Assembly: GCF_040655735.1 (NCBI RefSeq)
Contig: NZ_JBFAKK010000005.1
Coordinates: 1 to 64,000 of the forward strand
Direction of reading: 5' to 3'
DNA length: 64,000 nt
DNA from: Phytomonospora sp040655735
GTDB lineage: Bacteria; Actinomycetota; Actinomycetes; Mycobacteriales; Micromonosporaceae
Below, piece by piece: positions 42,235 through 51,467 of the stretch (the first letter of the stretch is position 1; each line of letters starts with the position of its first letter). The notes beneath the pieces are model-generated. The model was not told where the DNA came from. It did no database searches and saw only the letters and a program-made list of their open reading frames with translations. The position numbers and the translations under genes were made by a program.

Positions 42235-43349
42235 TGCCCGCGACTGCCAAGATCTCGCTGTCCACCCCGGTGAAACGCCGACCCGGCTTCCACCGCCTGC
42301 TGGTCACCGAGGTCCTGCGGCTCACCGACGAGGCCGTCCGCGTCACCTTCGCCGTCCCGCCGAAGCTGCGCGCCGCCTTCGCCTTCAAGCCCGGACAGCA
42401 CCTCACCCTCAAACTCCCCGGCACCGAGCAGGACGTCCGCCGCTCCTACTCCATCTGCTCCACACCGTCCACACTCGGCGAGGAGGGCCTGCTGCGCATC
42501 GGCGTCAAGGGAGTCCCCAACGGCCTGTTCTCCTCATACGCCAACGCCGAACTCCGCGCCGACCACACCGTCGAGGTCCTCCCGCCGCTGGGCCACTTCA
42601 CCACCGACCTCGACCCGGCCCGCACCCGCCGCTACGGCGCGATCATCGCCGGCTCGGGCATCACACCCGCGCTCTCCCTGGTCGCCTCCGCGCTCGAAAC
42701 CGAACCCGACAGCACCTTCCTGGTCATGTTCGGCAACCGCAGCGCCGGCACGGTCATGTTCGCCGACGAGCTCGCCGACCTCAAGGACCGCTTCCCGCGG
42801 CGGCTCCAGCTGGTGCACGTGCTGTCCCGCGAGCCGCAGAGCGCCGAGCTGCTGTCGGGCCGCATGGACGGTGAGCGTCTGCCGCGCCTGCTCGACGCCT
42901 TCGCGCCGGAGCGCAGCGTCGACGAGTGGTTCCTCTGCGGCCCTTACGGTCTGGTGACCGGCGCGCAGAAGCTGCTGGCCGAGCGGGGCTACGCCGACAC
43001 GATGGTGCACCACGAGCTGTTCTTCGCCGAGGAGATCCCCGAGCCCGAGCACGGCGCCGAGCGGCCCGAGGGCAGCACGGAGGTCACGGTCCTGCTGGAC
43101 GGGCGCGCCTCGACTTTCACCATGCGCCGCGACGAGCGGGTCCTCGACGCCGCGCTCAAGGTCCGCCCGGAGCTCCCCTTCGCCTGCAAGGGCGGGGTCT
43201 GCGCGACCTGTCAGGCCAAGGTCGTCGACGGCGAGGTCACCCTGGCGCGCAACTACGCGCTCACCGACGCCGATCTGGACGCCGGTTATGTGCTGACCTG
43301 CCAGGCGAGTCCGACGACCGACGGGCTCACGGTCGACTACGACGCCTGA
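42234..43349 (+). CDS. paaE: Phenylacetyl-CoA epoxidase reductase
   Basis: 371 residues. FAD domain (FKPGQHLTLKLPG; RRSYSICSTPS), NAD domain (IIAGSGITPALSLVASAL; FLCGPYGLVTGAQ) and a C-terminal plant-type 2Fe-2S ferredoxin (FACKGGVCATCQAKVVDG; YVLTCQASP). It passes NADPH electrons to PaaA. It starts ATG 42234, inside the paaD stop (TGATG), and ends the operon here. paaG, Z, J, F, H and K are not in the window. Confidence 0.95.
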   Translation: MPATAKISLSTPVKRRPGFHRLLVTEVLRLTDEAVRVTFAVPPKLRAAFAFKPGQHLTLKLPGTEQDVRRSYSICSTPSTLGEEGLLRIGVKGVPNGLFSSYANAELRADHTVEVLPPLGHFTTDLDPARTRRYGAIIAGSGITPALSLVASALETEPDSTFLVMFGNRSAGTVMFADELADLKDRFPRRLQLVHVLSREPQSAELLSGRMDGERLPRLLDAFAPERSVDEWFLCGPYGLVTGAQKLLAERGYADTMVHHELFFAEEIPEPEHGAERPEGSTEVTVLLDGRASTFTMRRDERVLDAALKVRPELPFACKGGVCATCQAKVVDGEVTLARNYALTDADLDAGYVLTCQASPTTDGLTVDYDA

Positions 43350-43393
43350 GGATTGCAGTACCGTCGAGGCGAACCGAGTCGAAAGGCACGCCC

Positions 43394-44680
43394 ATGCCTG
43401 CGCCCCACTCGTCGCGCCGCCGTCGTTTCGCATCCGCCGTTGTCGGTGCCGTGGTCGTGGCGGCGGGTCTGTCGGCGGCCGCGCCGGAGCCGGCCGGGGC
43501 GGCCTTCGCCGAACCGCTGACGGCCGTTTCGCGCGCGAACCTCGGTCTGACCTGGCACGCGGAGTCGCCGAAGGCGCTCGACGCGCTGGACACGGCGCTG
43601 CCGAACGTCGGTGTGGCAACGGTTCTCGACGAGTCGGACCGGACGATGGCCGACTGCGGCGCCGAGGAGAACGCGGCCAAGCCGCTGGCGCCGGTCGCGA
43701 CCTGGGCGATGTGCTTCGACACCGAGGACGCCACCACGCCGAGCTGGTCCCCGCAGGGCGTGACGAGCAGCGGTGACGCCGACGACGACGGTGCCTGGGG
43801 TGCGCGGAAAGCGTTGTTGACGGGCTGGAACCACGATGAGTCGAGTGGGCGCTACAACGACGCGCGGGTCGGCTTCATCGACATGAACGGCAAGGGGGCG
43901 CCGAGGTACCGGTGGGTCTACCTGGTCGATCCCAACGCCGACGGCACCGACTTCACCGCCGCCAAGACCCACATCGGCGGGATGGTCTGGTACGGCGACA
44001 AGCTGATCGTCAACGCCGTCGGGAACGGATCGGTGGCGCTGCGGGTCTTCAGCATGGACCACATCCTGCGCACCACCTCCGAGGCCGGTGCGATGGGGAG
44101 GGTCGCCGACGGGTGGGCGGCGCACGCCTACGGGTTCGTCATGCCCCAGATCGGCTACTACACCTACACTTCCGGGTTCTGCTCGATGGGCGGCGACCAG
44201 GGCGTGCCGTGCTTCTCGACGCTGTCGCTGGATCGCAGCACCAGCCCCGACAGCCTCGTCACGGCGGAGTACTTCACCGATCCGGCTCTGCGCGGCCGGC
44301 TGATCCGCTACCCGATGGGACCCGACTACCGTCCGCCGGACAGCGCGGCGGCCTCGGAGGCGTACGCGAGTGCGGTCGGCAACCAGCAGGGCGTGCTGTC
44401 GTACGCCGGACGCTGGTACGTCGCGCACAGCTCGGAGATCTACTCAGGACAGTTGTGGCGCTTCACGCCGAAGAGCAGCTCCACCGGCGGTGCCGTGCGG
44501 AGCTGCTCTGTCGGTGGTGCGTCGTCGAACATGTGCTGGTCGCTGCATTCGGAGGCGCTGACGCACTGGGTCTCGACCGGGATGGTCTACTCGCTGACCG
44601 AGTGGCCCCGCGACTACGCGGGTGATCCGGGGCCCGGTGGAAGGGTTCTGTTCGGCTTGCCGCTGAGCGGTCTGCCGTGA
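43394..44680 (+). CDS. Secreted protein of unknown function
   Basis: 428 residues. Signal peptide (basic RRRRFASAVVGAVVVAAGLS, cleavage near AGAAFA). The rest is an extracellular beta-rich domain with repeats such as KTHIGGMVWYGDKLIVNAVG and LSYAGRWYVAHSSEIYSGQL and several cysteines, suggesting a propeller. It resembles conserved secreted actinomycete proteins without a known role. ATG 43394 follows GAAAGG. Its 3' end overlaps the convergent gene by 67 bases. Confidence 0.78.
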   Translation: MPAPHSSRRRRFASAVVGAVVVAAGLSAAAPEPAGAAFAEPLTAVSRANLGLTWHAESPKALDALDTALPNVGVATVLDESDRTMADCGAEENAAKPLAPVATWAMCFDTEDATTPSWSPQGVTSSGDADDDGAWGARKALLTGWNHDESSGRYNDARVGFIDMNGKGAPRYRWVYLVDPNADGTDFTAAKTHIGGMVWYGDKLIVNAVGNGSVALRVFSMDHILRTTSEAGAMGRVADGWAAHAYGFVMPQIGYYTYTSGFCSMGGDQGVPCFSTLSLDRSTSPDSLVTAEYFTDPALRGRLIRYPMGPDYRPPDSAAASEAYASAVGNQQGVLSYAGRWYVAHSSEIYSGQLWRFTPKSSSTGGAVRSCSVGGASSNMCWSLHSEALTHWVSTGMVYSLTEWPRDYAGDPGPGGRVLFGLPLSGLP

Positions 44681-45618
44681 TTCAGGCGCGACGCGATGCG
44701 CACGGCGGCGATCACGGCGGCGGCCACGCCGACGCCGAGGAGGTAGAGGTCGTAGGCCGCGAAGTCGGGGAAGAGCGGGAACCCTAGGTAGCCGGTCACC
44801 TCACTGTTGGTCAGGGTGAGCACGGTCGGTCCGAGGAGCAGGAAGGCCCAGGCGCCTTCGGCTCGGCGGAGCAGTGCCGCGACGATCAAAGTCAGCACCG
44901 CGGCCGCCGCGACGGCGACACCGAGGTTGCGCAGCCACTCCCATGGGTGGATGACCTGGTGGTAGCCGGCGCCTTGACCGGGCATCCGCGACGCGATTCC
45001 GATCGCCGCACCGGCCACTGTCGACATCGGCGGCAGCAGGCGGCCGAGCACTCCGCCGCTCCGGTGGAGCAGTGCGGTCGCGCCGAGTGTTACGGCGGCG
45101 AGCAGGATGATGCGTTGGGGACGTTCGAGGGTGCCTCGCGGGAGACTGATCAGCACGGTGTCGTTGAGGATCAGCAGGCTCGTCAAGATTGCGGGCAGCA
45201 CGGCGACGCGGCGGCTCCAGGTCCCGGGCAGGAACGGGCCGGCCACCGAGACCGCCATCCAGAGCAGCCAGCACAGCGCCGCCGGGCTGTGAAACGGCCC
45301 CCAAGGCCGGTACGCGTCGGAGACGTTCTCCGCTGAGGTCTCCACGCCGAAGAACAGCATCGCGGCGAGCAGTCCCATCGCGCTGAGCCCGATGATCCCC
45401 GCGATCCGTGCGCCGCCCGGCAGGCCGGGCGGTGTCGTCCGCAGCCAGGTCCGCAGCGCCCCGCCGGCCACGTCGAGACCGTCCCTCATGGACGGACGGG
45501 TCCGCTCCGGCGGTGTGGAGTCGAGGTAGGTCGCGACCATCTCCTCCTCACGCCCGTCGCGCCATGCGCGCGGATACAGGCGCAGTAAGGCGCGGTAGCG
45601 CGGCTCGATCCCCGTCAC
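44614..45618 (-). CDS. Multi-pass membrane protein (PadR-linked, paralogue 2)
   Basis: 334 residues. A cytosolic N-terminus starts RYRALLRLYPRAWRDGREEE, then MVATYLD, followed by about eight hydrophobic helices. The N-terminal motif is nearly the same as in the adjacent upstream gene, so the two are tandem paralogues. GTG 45618 overlaps the upstream stop (GTGA). Family members are common beside PadR genes in actinomycetes; the function is unknown. The C-terminal 22 codons overlap the convergent secreted-protein gene. Confidence 0.75.
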   Translation of the reverse strand: MTGIEPRYRALLRLYPRAWRDGREEEMVATYLDSTPPERTRPSMRDGLDVAGGALRTWLRTTPPGLPGGARIAGIIGLSAMGLLAAMLFFGVETSAENVSDAYRPWGPFHSPAALCWLLWMAVSVAGPFLPGTWSRRVAVLPAILTSLLILNDTVLISLPRGTLERPQRIILLAAVTLGATALLHRSGGVLGRLLPPMSTVAGAAIGIASRMPGQGAGYHQVIHPWEWLRNLGVAVAAAAVLTLIVAALLRRAEGAWAFLLLGPTVLTLTNSEVTGYLGFPLFPDFAAYDLYLLGVGVAAAVIAAVRIASRLNHGRPLSGKPNRTLPPGPGSPA

Positions 45619-46598
45619 GTCCCGCCTCCGGCCGACGGAGGGATGCCGACGGAGTCGCCGCGGCGGATCCAGGCGGCCGCGGCCGAGATCGTGACGGCCA
45701 CCGCCCCGATCGCCAGGAGACCGCCGGTCACGACCACGTCGGTGGGCGTGTAGTCCCGGCCGATCGGGTTGAGCGGTCCGGGAATCCACTCCTGCACGAG
45801 CACCATGACGGGCGCGAGCAGGACGAGGAAGGCCCACAGGCCGCCCTGGCGCTTGCGCGCGATCGTGACCGCGATGTACACGGTGGCGGCGGTGAACAGG
45901 GCGATCGCCGCGATCGCGAGGATCCGGCGGTCGAGGCCGGTGAGGCGATAGGTCATCACGGTCTCCCACGGCCTTGCGGCCAGTGCGATCCCGGCCGCGG
46001 CGAGGGTCGCGGCGGCGGGCAGGGCGCGGACGAACGGGCGGCGCCGGTCGGGGAGGAACAGTGCGACCAGGCCGAGGGCGATCTGGGCCGCCAGGAGCGT
46101 CAGGGGCGGCCGGAAGAACCCGGTCAGGGGCGCCGCCGGAATGAGCAGGACGGTCAGGACCAGCGCCGCCGCCACCGCCGCCCGCATCCACCGTCCACTG
46201 AGGAACAGCCCGGCGAGGGGCACGAACGCCCAGGCGATCCAGGCGACAGCCCCGAGCGACTGCGCGGACCCGAAGGTCGTGAGCAGGTGGTCCTCGGGCA
46301 GCCCGGCCAGTTCGAACAGGCAGAACCACAGTGCCGACAGCACCGAGGCTGCCAGGAGCGAGACCTCGGCGGCGAAGGCGCTTCCGGTCCGCAGTCCGGC
46401 GTCGGCGGCGGTGATGCGGTGACGGGTGGCACCGCGCGCCACATCGACGGTGTCCATCATGGATGGACGGCCGCGCGTGTCCGGTCCGGTGTCGAGGTAC
46501 GTCGCGACCATCTCGTCCTCGCGCCTGGCGCGCCAGGCGCGAGGGTAGAGGCGCAGGAGCCTGCGGTAGCGGTATTCGAGCATCGTCTCCCGCTTCAC
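45615..46598 (-). CDS. Multi-pass membrane protein (PadR-linked, paralogue 1)
   Basis: 327 residues. The N-terminus is RYRRLLRLYPRAWRARREDE plus MVATYLD, then about eight to nine helices. GTG 46598 overlaps the padR stop (GTGA), so padR, this gene and paralogue 2 form a coupled three-gene operon. Probably the membrane component controlled by the PadR regulator. Confidence 0.78.
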   Translation of the reverse strand: MKRETMLEYRYRRLLRLYPRAWRARREDEMVATYLDTGPDTRGRPSMMDTVDVARGATRHRITAADAGLRTGSAFAAEVSLLAASVLSALWFCLFELAGLPEDHLLTTFGSAQSLGAVAWIAWAFVPLAGLFLSGRWMRAAVAAALVLTVLLIPAAPLTGFFRPPLTLLAAQIALGLVALFLPDRRRPFVRALPAAATLAAAGIALAARPWETVMTYRLTGLDRRILAIAAIALFTAATVYIAVTIARKRQGGLWAFLVLLAPVMVLVQEWIPGPLNPIGRDYTPTDVVVTGGLLAIGAVAVTISAAAAWIRRGDSVGIPPSAGGGT

Positions 46599-46951
46599 GC
46601 GCCACCTCCGGTCGCCAGGGGCCCGAAGGCCACGCCCCTGGCCTTGAGCCTCGTGCCGGCCGCCTCGACGTTGCGGCGCATCCGCTCGGTCTCGGCGGCC
46701 AGCAGGTTCTCGCCCTGCTCGCTGAGCCGGTAGTAGCGGCGCAGGCGCCCGTCGACGACCTCCTCGCGGTCGACGTCGATCAGCCCGTCCTCGGTGAGGC
46801 GGTCGAGGGCGCCGTAGAGGGTGCCGGGCCGCAGGGTCACGCGGCCGCCGGAGAGTTCGGCGACCTCGGTGATGACGCCGTAGCCGTGCAGCGGCTCGCG
46901 GGCGAGTGCGGTCAGGATCAGGAACGTGGGTTCCCGCAGCGGTGTGCTCAT
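46595..46951 (-). CDS. PadR-family regulator
   Basis: 118 residues. Winged helix (PTFLILTALAREPLHGYGVI; LRPGTLYGALDRLTEDGLI; RRYYRLSEQGENLL) and a short C-terminal dimer helix. PadR proteins usually repress neighbouring membrane or transporter genes. ATG 46951 has no ribosome site; TACATT about eight bases upstream fits a -10 box of a leaderless mRNA. A longer start at 46987 looks non-coding. Confidence 0.9.
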   Translation of the reverse strand: MSTPLREPTFLILTALAREPLHGYGVITEVAELSGGRVTLRPGTLYGALDRLTEDGLIDVDREEVVDGRLRRYYRLSEQGENLLAAETERMRRNVEAAGTRLKARGVAFGPLATGGGA

Positions 46952-46974
46952 GTCGGCAATGTATCGGACACGAG

Positions 46975-46997
46975 CATATATCGGCAAGCGTTATATG
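46975..46997. promoter_or_regulatory. AT-rich dyad before padR
   Basis: CATATA (46975-46980) and TATATG (46992-46997) separated by 11 bases, between padR and the hxlR stop. PadR operators are often AT-rich dyads of this type. Confidence 0.5.
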
Positions 46998-47404
46998 GCG
47001 GAGTTCTGCTCGTCCCACTCCGCGCGAGCCGACGCGATGGCGTCCTTGTGCTCCCGCGACCAGTCCGACAGGGCGAAGACCGCCGCCGCGAGACTGCGGC
47101 CGATCGACGTCAGGTCGTAGTCGACCTGCGGCGGAATCGTCGGATACGGCGTCCGCGAGATCAGCCCGTCGCGGGTGAGGCGGCGGGTCGTGACGGTCAG
47201 CATTCGCTGGGAAATGCCCGGAATCGCCCGCTGGAGCTCGCGGAAACGGCGCGTCCCCTTCGACAGCTCGACGATGACCAGCACGGTCCACTTGTCGCCG
47301 ATGCGGTCGAGGACGTCACGGATGCCGCAGTCGTCTTCGCCACAGGGGCCGGGATGCGCGGCCGCCGCGGCCTCGACGGTTACCCCGGTGTGCGCGACTG
47401 ACAT
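46991..47404 (-). CDS. HxlR-family regulator
   Basis: 137 residues. The HxlR winged helix is clear: CGIRDVLDRIGDKWTVLVIV, FRELQRAIPGISQRMLT, LTRDGLISRTPYPTIPPQVD. The two cysteines (GPCGEDDCG) just before the helix are placed as in redox-sensing HxlR/QorR members. ATG 47404 has AAGGAGG seven bases upstream. It is divergent from the quinone-oxidoreductase-like SDR, a usual HxlR target. Confidence 0.92.
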   Translation of the reverse strand: MSVAHTGVTVEAAAAAHPGPCGEDDCGIRDVLDRIGDKWTVLVIVELSKGTRRFRELQRAIPGISQRMLTVTTRRLTRDGLISRTPYPTIPPQVDYDLTSIGRSLAAAVFALSDWSREHKDAIASARAEWDEQNSAI

Positions 47405-47485
47405 GCGAGTGCCTCCTTACGCCGTGGGCTTCGAGGACCAATCCTGGACCACGTCACCCCCGAACGGAAAGAAAGGCCCACCCCG

Positions 47486-48340
47486 ATGATCCTGGTCACC
47501 GGCGCCTCCGGCGCCCTCGGACGACTCGTCACCGAACACCTCGCCGCCCTCCCCGGCGTCACCGTGACCGCCGGCACCCGCGACCCCGGCGCCTGGAACG
47601 GCCCCGACATCCCCGTCCGACGCGTCGACTTCGACGACCCCGCCACCCTCGCGCCCGCCTTCGACGGCGTCGACACCCTCGTCTTCATCTCCGCCGGCTT
47701 CGCCGAGGACGACGTCGTCCACGCCCGCCACCGCGCCGTCGTCGACGCGGCCGCGACGGCCGGCGTGCGGCACGTCGTCTACACCAGCCTCACCGGCACC
47801 GCCGACCGCCTGAGCATCGCCCTCGCCCACCGCTACACCGAACGCGTCCTCGCCGAAGCCCCCTTCGCCGTGACCGTCCTCCGCAACGCCCTCTACGCCG
47901 AACTCGCCGCATTCATGCTCGCCGCGCCCGCCCTGATCACCGGCGCCCTCCCCGGCCCCGTCCGCGACGGCCGCGTTCCCGTCGCCGCCCGCCACGACCT
48001 CGCCGAGGTCGCTGCCCGCGTCGCCGCCGAACCCACCGACGTCCACCATGGACGGACCTACGAACTCGACGGTGTCGAGGATCTGGGCCTTGCGGACCTG
48101 AGGGAACTGCTCGCCGACGCCGGCCGCCCCGACGTCGCCGACGGCGGATCCCTTGCCGCCCTGCGCGAAGCGGCCGGTGATGCACCCGCGTTCCAGACGG
48201 CGCACACGGTCTCGATCTTCGCGACCGTCTCCGCCGGCCTCATCGACCGCGGCGACAGCGACCTCCCCCGTCTCCTGGGCCGCGCCCCGACGCCGGCGCG
48301 CGAAGTCGTCGCGAAGGTGCTGGCCTCGCTCGCAGGATAA
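47486..48340 (+). CDS. NAD(P)H-binding SDR, quinone oxidoreductase 2-like
   Basis: 284 residues of the atypical SDR/NmrA group, close to QorB/YtfG. NAD(P) motif ILVTGASGALGRLV at the N-terminus; HVVYTSLTGTADRLSIALAH and VTVLRNALYAELAAF follow. No classical YxxxK is expected in this group. ATG 47486 follows AGAAAGG. The divergent HxlR gene with paired cysteines suggests control by quinone or diamide-type electrophile stress (inference). Confidence 0.85.
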   Translation: MILVTGASGALGRLVTEHLAALPGVTVTAGTRDPGAWNGPDIPVRRVDFDDPATLAPAFDGVDTLVFISAGFAEDDVVHARHRAVVDAAATAGVRHVVYTSLTGTADRLSIALAHRYTERVLAEAPFAVTVLRNALYAELAAFMLAAPALITGALPGPVRDGRVPVAARHDLAEVAARVAAEPTDVHHGRTYELDGVEDLGLADLRELLADAGRPDVADGGSLAALREAAGDAPAFQTAHTVSIFATVSAGLIDRGDSDLPRLLGRAPTPAREVVAKVLASLAG

Positions 48341-48344
48341 GCGA

Positions 48345-48375
48345 GACCGGCGTGTCCACTTGGGACACGCCGGTC
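48345..48375. terminator. Bidirectional terminator
   Basis: GACCGGCGTGTCC (48345-48357) and GGACACGCCGGTC (48363-48375), 13 perfect pairs, loop ACTTG. It lies between the convergent SDR and amidase genes. Confidence 0.8.
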
Positions 48376-48396
48376 GTCGTCGCCCTAGGACACGCC

Positions 48397-49080
48397 CTAG
48401 ATGGCGATGTGCAGCTTCTTGGCGACCTGCTCGCGCAGCCACGGCAGGCGGTCCTGGATGCCGCCCGGGCACAGCGTGGCGTTGAAGTCCTGGTGGCCGT
48501 AGATCTCGGTCGGCGCGATCTCGTACTGCCAGCAGATGTAGGCGCAGAAACCGATCAGGCTCTTCCACTGCTTGTGGGTCGGCAGTTCGCCGAGGTGGTA
48601 GGAGCCGTCGTTCTCGATGCCGATCGACTGCGTGTTCTGGCCGACGGTGTGGGCGCTCTGGACCATCGTCGTGCCGCCGAGCAGCGCGTCGAGGCTCCCC
48701 CGGCGGCCCTCGGTGAGGAAACCGCCGCGACTGTTGGTGAAGTGCTGGCCGGAGTCGTTCCAGCCGTTGTTGTCCATGTGCAGGTCCTGGATGTCGCGCG
48801 AGTTCTGGAACGCGTAGTCCAGGGAGAAGTCCAGCGTGTTCGGGTAGGCCGTGTGATGGACGACGATCTTGTTGGGACGGTTCTGCAGGATCGTCGGAGG
48901 ATCCACCGGCTGACGCGCGCCCCACTCCTCACAGGAGTAGATGCGCGGCTTCTTGGGCTCCTTCGGCTTGTTCGGCTTCGCCGACGCGGCGGTCGCGGAC
49001 AGCGGGATCGCCGCGGCGGCGGCGAGACCGGCCGCGCCGGTGAGAAGCGCGCGCCGGGCAAGGATGTGGCGGTCGGACAT
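48397..49080 (-). CDS. Secreted PGRP-type N-acetylmuramoyl-L-alanine amidase
   Basis: 227 residues. The export signal contains ARRALLTGAAGLAAAAAIPL, possibly Tat-type. The amidase-2/PGRP domain has zinc ligands at KIVVHHTAYPNT, AHTVGQNTQSIGIENDG and YGHQDFNATLCPGG. It should cut the MurNAc-L-Ala bond of peptidoglycan. ATG 49080 follows GGAGAG. It is about 2.4 kb from the holin-like gene, with the broken NACHT gene between them. Confidence 0.9.
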   Translation of the reverse strand: MSDRHILARRALLTGAAGLAAAAAIPLSATAASAKPNKPKEPKKPRIYSCEEWGARQPVDPPTILQNRPNKIVVHHTAYPNTLDFSLDYAFQNSRDIQDLHMDNNGWNDSGQHFTNSRGGFLTEGRRGSLDALLGGTTMVQSAHTVGQNTQSIGIENDGSYHLGELPTHKQWKSLIGFCAYICWQYEIAPTEIYGHQDFNATLCPGGIQDRLPWLREQVAKKLHIAI

Positions 49081-49200
49081 GGGAACTCTCCAGAGGGCCT
49101 TGATGTGGTGGGCGAGATCATCTTGGCACCGGGCTTCGCGGCGGGGAAGGGGGGCGGAGATTATCTTCGTGACCGCACGGGGGTTGCGGCGGAGCCGCGA

Positions 49201-51298
49201 TCAGTCCCGCGCCAGCACGAGGATCTCGTTGGGCGCGATGGTGCCGTTGGCGCGCAGTTCGTGGACGGCGAGGGTGCTGTCCACCAGCCGCAGGAAATCG
49301 CGCAGTGCCGGGTCGGTGTCCTCGCCGGCGAGTCCGAGCCACTCGGCCGCCACGCGCCGCGCGTTCTCAAAGGCCCGAGCCCTGTGCCGCACCGGCCCCT
49401 CCCGTGCCAACCGCACGGCGGCCATGAGGTCGCTCCCCAGCAGCCGGCCGATCGCCGCCAGGGGGAGAAGCAGCGCGGCCAGGTCGAAGGGCGTTTCCCG
49501 GCCCGAGCCGTCGTCGGTCGGCTCGGCCTCGCTGGGCGCGAAGGGATCCCGTACGCCGGGCGGGCGCCAGAGTGCGAGCCCGCCGTGGTCCACCCAGACG
49601 CAGTGCGGGCCGAAGTCGGGCGCGGCGGGATCTTCGAGTTCCTCGGGCCGGGGCAGCCGATACCCGGAGCTCGCCACATGGAGTCTCGCGACGTCCGCCG
49701 GGACCCGGGTCCCCACCGCCAGGGGATCGGGGACGAAGAAGAGGCCGCCGACGTGCTCCCGGCGCAATGGACGGGTGAGCCGGACACCGGTGGAGAGCGC
49801 CGTGGTGTCGTCGAGCCACGTTCGAAACGGCCGGTGCGAGAAGTAGGTGTCCACGCGGCGATCGGCGTCCTCATGCAGCTTCCGCAGTGTCTCCGTCGCG
49901 ATCTCGCGCCCCACCTCCACGGCGTCAAGGCGAGTTCCACCGCCTTGGAGGCGCCATTGGCGAGGCAGCGCTCCACGAGTGCCGTCACATCCGACCCCGA
50001 GGCCCACAGCAGCGTCGTCTCCCGCCACCACGGATCGTCGACCCGGGCGAACAGGAAGTCGCCGGCCAGGTACTCCTGCAAAGTCAGGTGCGCGAAGGCG
50101 AAAGAGCCCTCCCTGGGTTCCACCAGCAGTCCACAGTGGAGCGTGTCGCGTAGGAAGTCGGCCGCCGACTCCGCCGGAGTCATCCGGCACAGCACCGGCG
50201 CGAGCAGGGCACGGGCCTCGCCCGCGTCGATGTCCCGGACGGCGTGCTCCATCATGTGCCGGGCCAGAACCCGCGCCACATGCTCCTTCTGCTCCCCGCT
50301 CAGTTCCGCCCGCGGCCTCGACAGCCCCTTGGCGTCACGCCGGCGGTGCAGCAGCACCGCGCACATCTCCTCGTACAGCCGCGCCCTGGTCCCGGGCAGA
50401 GCTCCCCGGTACCGGTGCACCAAGGCCACCATGGTGAGCAGCAGCGGGTTGGACGCGAACGCCAGCAACGGCCCGTGCTCCCGGACCCGGTCGAGAAGGG
50501 TCTCGGCGGCCTCCTTCGCCCGCGCCGCCAGCGCACCACCGACCGGCGGTCGTCCTCGCCGGCCACCTCGTCGAGACCGTCGAGCAGCACCAGACAACCG
50601 CCGTCGCGCAGCCGCTCCTCCAGCCACTCCGCCGGTGTCCGCCCGGCCTGCCAGTCCACCGAGACCGCCAGCGTCGCCAACGTCGGCGCGGGATCGGCGA
50701 CGATCGCGGCGGAGTGCTGCCGGATCTCCAACAGAATGGGAATCCCGGCGCGCTTTCGAAGACACGCCGAAAGAGCCTCATGCCGCAGCAGAGTCGTCTT
50801 ACCCGACCCGGGACCGCCGATCACCGCGACGACCGCCGAGTCACTGCGCGCGATCGCCTCCGAAAGCGTCTGGCGGCCGAGTGACCCGGTCGGCGAATCG
50901 GCGGCGGATTTGGGCGACAGTCCCACTTCCACGTACACGTCCCCGAGCCGCAACGTGAACTCGCCCTGCGTCGCGACCCCCAGAACCTCCAGATGCCGCA
51001 CATGCTCCTGCAAACGCGCCAGATAGCCCTTCCGATGCCGGCCGAGCACCCTCTCGACCCGATCGGCGACCCTCGGCACCCACCGGTTCACCAGCTCGCC
51101 CGCCACCCGCATCACGAACCCGACCGGCCACACCGTCACCACGATCACCGCCACGGCCCACAGCGGATACTCCCGGATCACCGGCGTCAACACCGATCCC
51201 GCGAGCGCGAACGGGCTCAGCCCGACCATCCCCAACCCGACCGTCCGCCACGGCCCCGGCGACGGATTCTGCACACCGCCCGCCCCCTGCACGACCAT
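49201..51298 (-). pseudogene. NACHT NTPase, broken by two frameshifts
   Basis: If repaired it encodes about 699 residues. Two N-terminal membrane helices (residues about 18-60), NACHT P-loop GGPGSGKTTLLRHEAL and Walker B LVLLDGLDEV, then helical NACHT C-subdomains (FASNPLLLTMVALVHRYRG; FAFAHLTLQEYLAGDFL). The C-terminal part has SSGYRLPRPEELED, like formylglycine-generating/SUMF folds. The frame shifts near 50534-50540 (one base missing in a GGTGGT run) and near 49927-49931 (one C missing). Codon use stays gene-like throughout, so it is a recent decay or base-calling errors. ATG 51298 has a weak ribosome site. Confidence 0.75.
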
Positions 51299-51467
51299 CC
51301 GTCAGGTAAACCCCCGAAAACCGATCATGAACGCACCGTCCCCTATGGGCACCCGCTAAAGCCTTTTGGTCATCCCGCAAGGGAAAGCGCATTATGGAAT
51401 CAGTTGCCAAGATTGGCCTGCGGCCAGTCGGCCCGGCCGGTCGCAGCAGGCTCGAAGGGGGAGCCCA

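Noticed and set aside
49161..50765. Treating the middle NACHT frame as a separate 534-codon gene
   Set aside because: Only the middle part of this frame looks like protein; both ends turn Arg/Ser-rich exactly where the neighbouring frames become gene-like, which shows frameshifts instead.
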